Source: Streptomyces sp. NBC_00376 (lineage in GTDB: Bacteria > Actinomycetota > Actinomycetes > Streptomycetales > Streptomycetaceae). Taken from it: a stretch of DNA of 64,000 nt. The position numbers and the translations under genes were made by a program. Shown here piece by piece: positions 61,964 through 64,000 of the stretch (positions are counted from its first letter, which is position 1; each line of letters starts with the position of its first letter). The notes beneath the pieces are model-generated. The model was not told the origin of the DNA and ran no database searches. It saw only the letters and a program-made list of their open reading frames with translations. The DNA lies in contig NZ_CP107960.1 of NCBI RefSeq assembly GCF_036077095.1, forward strand, positions 2,914,001-2,978,000, given 5' to 3'.

Positions 61964-63160
61964 ATGCTCTCCGAGACGTCGACCGCCACCGTCCGCGCCA
62001 CCCTGCCCGCCGTGGGCGCGGCCGTCGGAGACATCGCCGATCTCTTCTACCGCAAGCTCTTCGACGCCCACCCCGAGCTGCTGCGCGATCTCTTCAACCG
62101 CGGCAACCAGGCGTCCGGCGCCCAGCGGCAGGCCCTCGCGGGCTCCATCGCCGCCTTCGCGACGCAGCTGATCGAGCACCCGGGCACCCGCCCCGACGTG
62201 ATGCTCGGCCGGATCGCCCACAAGCACGCCTCGCTCGGCGTCACCCCCGCCCAGTACGACATCGTGCACACCCACCTCTTCGCCGCCATCGCCGAAGTGC
62301 TCGGCGACGCGGTCACCCCGGAGGTGGCCGCCGCCTGGGACGAGGTCTACTGGCTGATGGCCGGCGCCCTGATCTCGATCGAGGAGCGGCTGTACGCGCA
62401 GCAGGGCGTCGTCGCCGGCGACGTGTGGCGCGAGTGGGAGGTGGTCACCCGGATCGAGGAGACCGCCGATGTCGCCACCTTCCAGCTCCGCCCCGCCGAC
62501 GGAGCGCCCGCGCCCGCCTTCCGGCCCGGCCAGTACGTCTCCGTACAGGTGGAACTCCCGGACGGGGCCCGCCAGATACGCCAGTACAGCCTCTCCTGCG
62601 CCCCCGGCTCCCGGCTCCGCTCGATCACCGTCAAGCGGGTGCGGGGCGGCGGCTCGCCGGACGGCGAGGTCTCCCGCCACCTGCACACCGAGGTGGAGGC
62701 CGGTGACGTGCTGCGCGTCTCCGCCCCGTACGGCGATCTCGTGCTCGACTCCGCCGACGCACCGCTCCTGCTCGCCTCCGCGGGCATCGGCTGCACCCCG
62801 ATGCTCTCGATGCTGGAGCACCTCGCGGCGACCGGTCACCGCGCCCCGGTCACCGTCGTGCACGGCGACCGCTCCCCCGCCACCCACGCGATGCGCACCG
62901 ACCACGCCCTGCTCACCGGCAAACTCCCCGAATCCGCCGCCCACTTCTGGTACGAGGACCCCGAGCCCGGCCACCCGGCCGACCGCACCGGCCTGGTCGA
63001 CCTGAGCGGCCTCGCCGTCGCCCCCGGCACCCACGCCTACCTCTGCGGCCCGCTGCCCTTCATGCGTGCCGTACGCACCCAGCTGCTGGCCAAGGGCATC
63101 CCGGCGGCCGACATCCACTACGAGGTGTTCGGCCCCGACATGTGGCTGGCACAGGGCTGA
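61964..63160 (+). CDS. hmp: flavohaemoglobin (nitric oxide dioxygenase)
   Basis: 398 residues with the three expected domains: globin (VGDIADLFYRKLFDAHPELLRDLFN to AHKHASLGVTPAQYDIVHTHL), FAD-binding (RPGQYVSVQVELPDG, RQYSLSCAPG) and NAD-binding (LLLASAGIGCTPMLSMLEHL, THAYLCGPLPFM). The ATG at 61964 follows ATGAGGAG. It oxidises NO to nitrate using O2 and NAD(P)H. NsrR, encoded just upstream, is the likely repressor. Confidence 0.96.
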   Translation: MLSETSTATVRATLPAVGAAVGDIADLFYRKLFDAHPELLRDLFNRGNQASGAQRQALAGSIAAFATQLIEHPGTRPDVMLGRIAHKHASLGVTPAQYDIVHTHLFAAIAEVLGDAVTPEVAAAWDEVYWLMAGALISIEERLYAQQGVVAGDVWREWEVVTRIEETADVATFQLRPADGAPAPAFRPGQYVSVQVELPDGARQIRQYSLSCAPGSRLRSITVKRVRGGGSPDGEVSRHLHTEVEAGDVLRVSAPYGDLVLDSADAPLLLASAGIGCTPMLSMLEHLAATGHRAPVTVVHGDRSPATHAMRTDHALLTGKLPESAAHFWYEDPEPGHPADRTGLVDLSGLAVAPGTHAYLCGPLPFMRAVRTQLLAKGIPAADIHYEVFGPDMWLAQG

Positions 63161-63307
63161 ATCCGGCCCACTGCTCGCGGATCTGACCGGTTCGGATCGC
63201 ACACGGTCCGAACAGCCACCGAAGGCACGGCCCGGAGAGCGGCATTCCGGTAAAAGCGGATCAAGGCTGTTCAAGGCTGGTTCCCCCCACGCACGAAGGA
63301 GACGGCC

Positions 63308-63898
63308 ATGTCCTCGCCCATGTCCGCGAGCAGGTTCCTGGAAGTCCTGATGAACGAGGGGCTCACCGTCGTCCAGGTCGGCGACTGGCGCACCCACAAC
63401 CGCAACCACAAGGGCCCCTGGGGCCCGGTCAACGGCGTGATGATCCACCACACCGTCACCAGGGGCACCGAGGCCACCGTGCGCGTCTGCCGCGACGGCC
63501 ACCCGGATCTGCCCGGCCCGCTGTGCCACGGCGTGATCGCCAAGGACGGCCGGGTCCACCTGGTCGGCTACGGCCGCGCCAACCACGCCGGACTCGGCGA
63601 CAGCGACGTACTGCGCGCCGTTGTCGCCGAGAAGCGCCTCCCCGGCGACAACGCGGCCGACACCGACGGGAACAGGCACTTCTACGGCTTCGAGTGCGAG
63701 AACCTCGGCGACGGCGAGGACCCCTGGCCCGAGGCCCAGCTCGAAGCCGTCGAGAAGGCCGCCGCCGCGATCTGCCGCCACCACGGCTGGAACTCCCGCT
63801 CGGTGATCGGGCACAAGGAGTGGCAGCCGGGCAAGGTCGACCCGCGCGGCTTCACGATGGACTCCATGCGGGCCCGCATCCACGACCGGCTCAAATGA
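63308..63898 (+). CDS. N-acetylmuramoyl-L-alanine amidase (PGRP/Amidase_2 type)
   Basis: 196 residues. The zinc site includes His in VMIHHTVTRG, followed by CHGVIAKDGRVHLVGYGRANHAG, and C-terminal VIGHKEWQPGKVDP. FYGFECENLGDG is the conserved central strand. It hydrolyses the bond between muramic acid and the stem peptide of peptidoglycan. No signal peptide is visible, unlike classic secreted amidases, so it may be exported by another route or be phage-derived. ATG 63308 follows GAAGGAG. Confidence 0.9.
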   Translation: MSSPMSASRFLEVLMNEGLTVVQVGDWRTHNRNHKGPWGPVNGVMIHHTVTRGTEATVRVCRDGHPDLPGPLCHGVIAKDGRVHLVGYGRANHAGLGDSDVLRAVVAEKRLPGDNAADTDGNRHFYGFECENLGDGEDPWPEAQLEAVEKAAAAICRHHGWNSRSVIGHKEWQPGKVDPRGFTMDSMRARIHDRLK

Positions 63899-63931
63899 CC
63901 GGTGCCCGCCCGGTACGGCGACAATTGCGGC

Positions 63932-64000
63932 ATGCCCTCCGAAGCCCTCGACCTCTCCCGGCTGCGGCCGGTGCTCCCCTCGCCCCTGCAGCCGGTCGAG
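63932..64000 (+). CDS. start of a gene, possibly PLP-dependent ACC deaminase/D-cysteine desulfhydrase family (partial)
   Basis: ATG 63932 opens a frame to the window edge (MPSEALDLSRLRPVLPSPLQPVE). The opening resembles the N-terminus of the ACC deaminase/D-cysteine desulfhydrase family of PLP enzymes. Only 23 residues are visible, so the product is tentative. Confidence 0.35.
   Translation, partial: MPSEALDLSRLRPVLPSPLQPVE

Overview
The window is high-GC actinomycete chromosome, almost certainly Streptomyces. Coding density is high, third positions are strongly G/C, GTG starts are common and genes often join by ATGA or GTGA overlaps. Typical Streptomyces families are present: a Kgd-type 2-oxoglutarate decarboxylase/dehydrogenase, nickel superoxide dismutase with its maturation protease, snapalysin with a divergent LysR gene, and a family 2B encapsulin. 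I see no rRNA, tRNA, CRISPR array, integrase or transposase.

Layout. (1) 1-9.2 kb: end of a DNA alkylation repair gene, a nucleotidyltransferase, a rhomboid-like membrane protein, an operon of ECF sigma factor, zinc-finger membrane anti-sigma factor and ABC transporter, a spermidine-synthase-like protein and an OmpR-type two-component pair. (2) 9.4-13.3 kb: kgd, closed by a 20-bp terminator. (3) 13.4-27.1 kb: eight genes, all on the minus strand, which form the most interesting locus. It joins an FxSxx-COOH (FxsA-type) radical-SAM peptide cassette to a vWA/MoxR/VMAP ternary system. The cassette has the precursor peptide fxsA, radical SAM/SPASM enzyme fxsB, an HEXXH-motif protein and a TIR-like/NB-ARC/TPR protein. 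The ternary system has trypco1, a trypsin-like protease with VMAP-type C-terminus, a MoxR AAA ATPase and a vWA/TPR protein. (4) 27.3-31.3 kb: small conserved genes, a DUF4097-PadR pair and an HTH/Clp-N pair, each with a recognisable operator. (5) 31.4-38.6 kb: a frameshifted GH5 gene, a zinc-type dehydrogenase, malic enzyme and a glutamate-type ABC transporter. (6) 38.6-48.6 kb: SigE-family sigma factor, methyltransferase, CGNR regulator, sodX/sodN with a likely 3'UTR small RNA, XRE-cupin/EamA pair, B3/B4 protein, NarL-type two-component pair and VOC protein. (7) 48.7-57.6 kb: MFS exporter/TetR, nucleotidyltransferase, NmrA-like protein, DUF952, an LPXTG surface protein, an epimerase and snpR/snpA. 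(8) 57.7-64 kb: DUF6304-like protein, polyprenyl diphosphate synthase with its family 2B encapsulin shell, nsrR/hmp, a peptidoglycan amidase and the start of another gene.

How genes work together. The 13.4-27.1 kb locus looks like a sensor/effector or developmental conflict system: a modified peptide, an ATPase/vWA switch, a protease and an NB-ARC/TPR signalling protein. NsrR with flavohaemoglobin Hmp forms a nitric-oxide sensing and detoxification pair, with 23-bp operator-like palindromes before both genes. SodX trims the SodN propeptide. The encapsulin shell probably encloses the neighbouring prenyl synthase. SnpR probably activates snpA through a T-N11-A palindrome between them. All functions are inferred from sequence, gene order and remembered family features; no database search was run.
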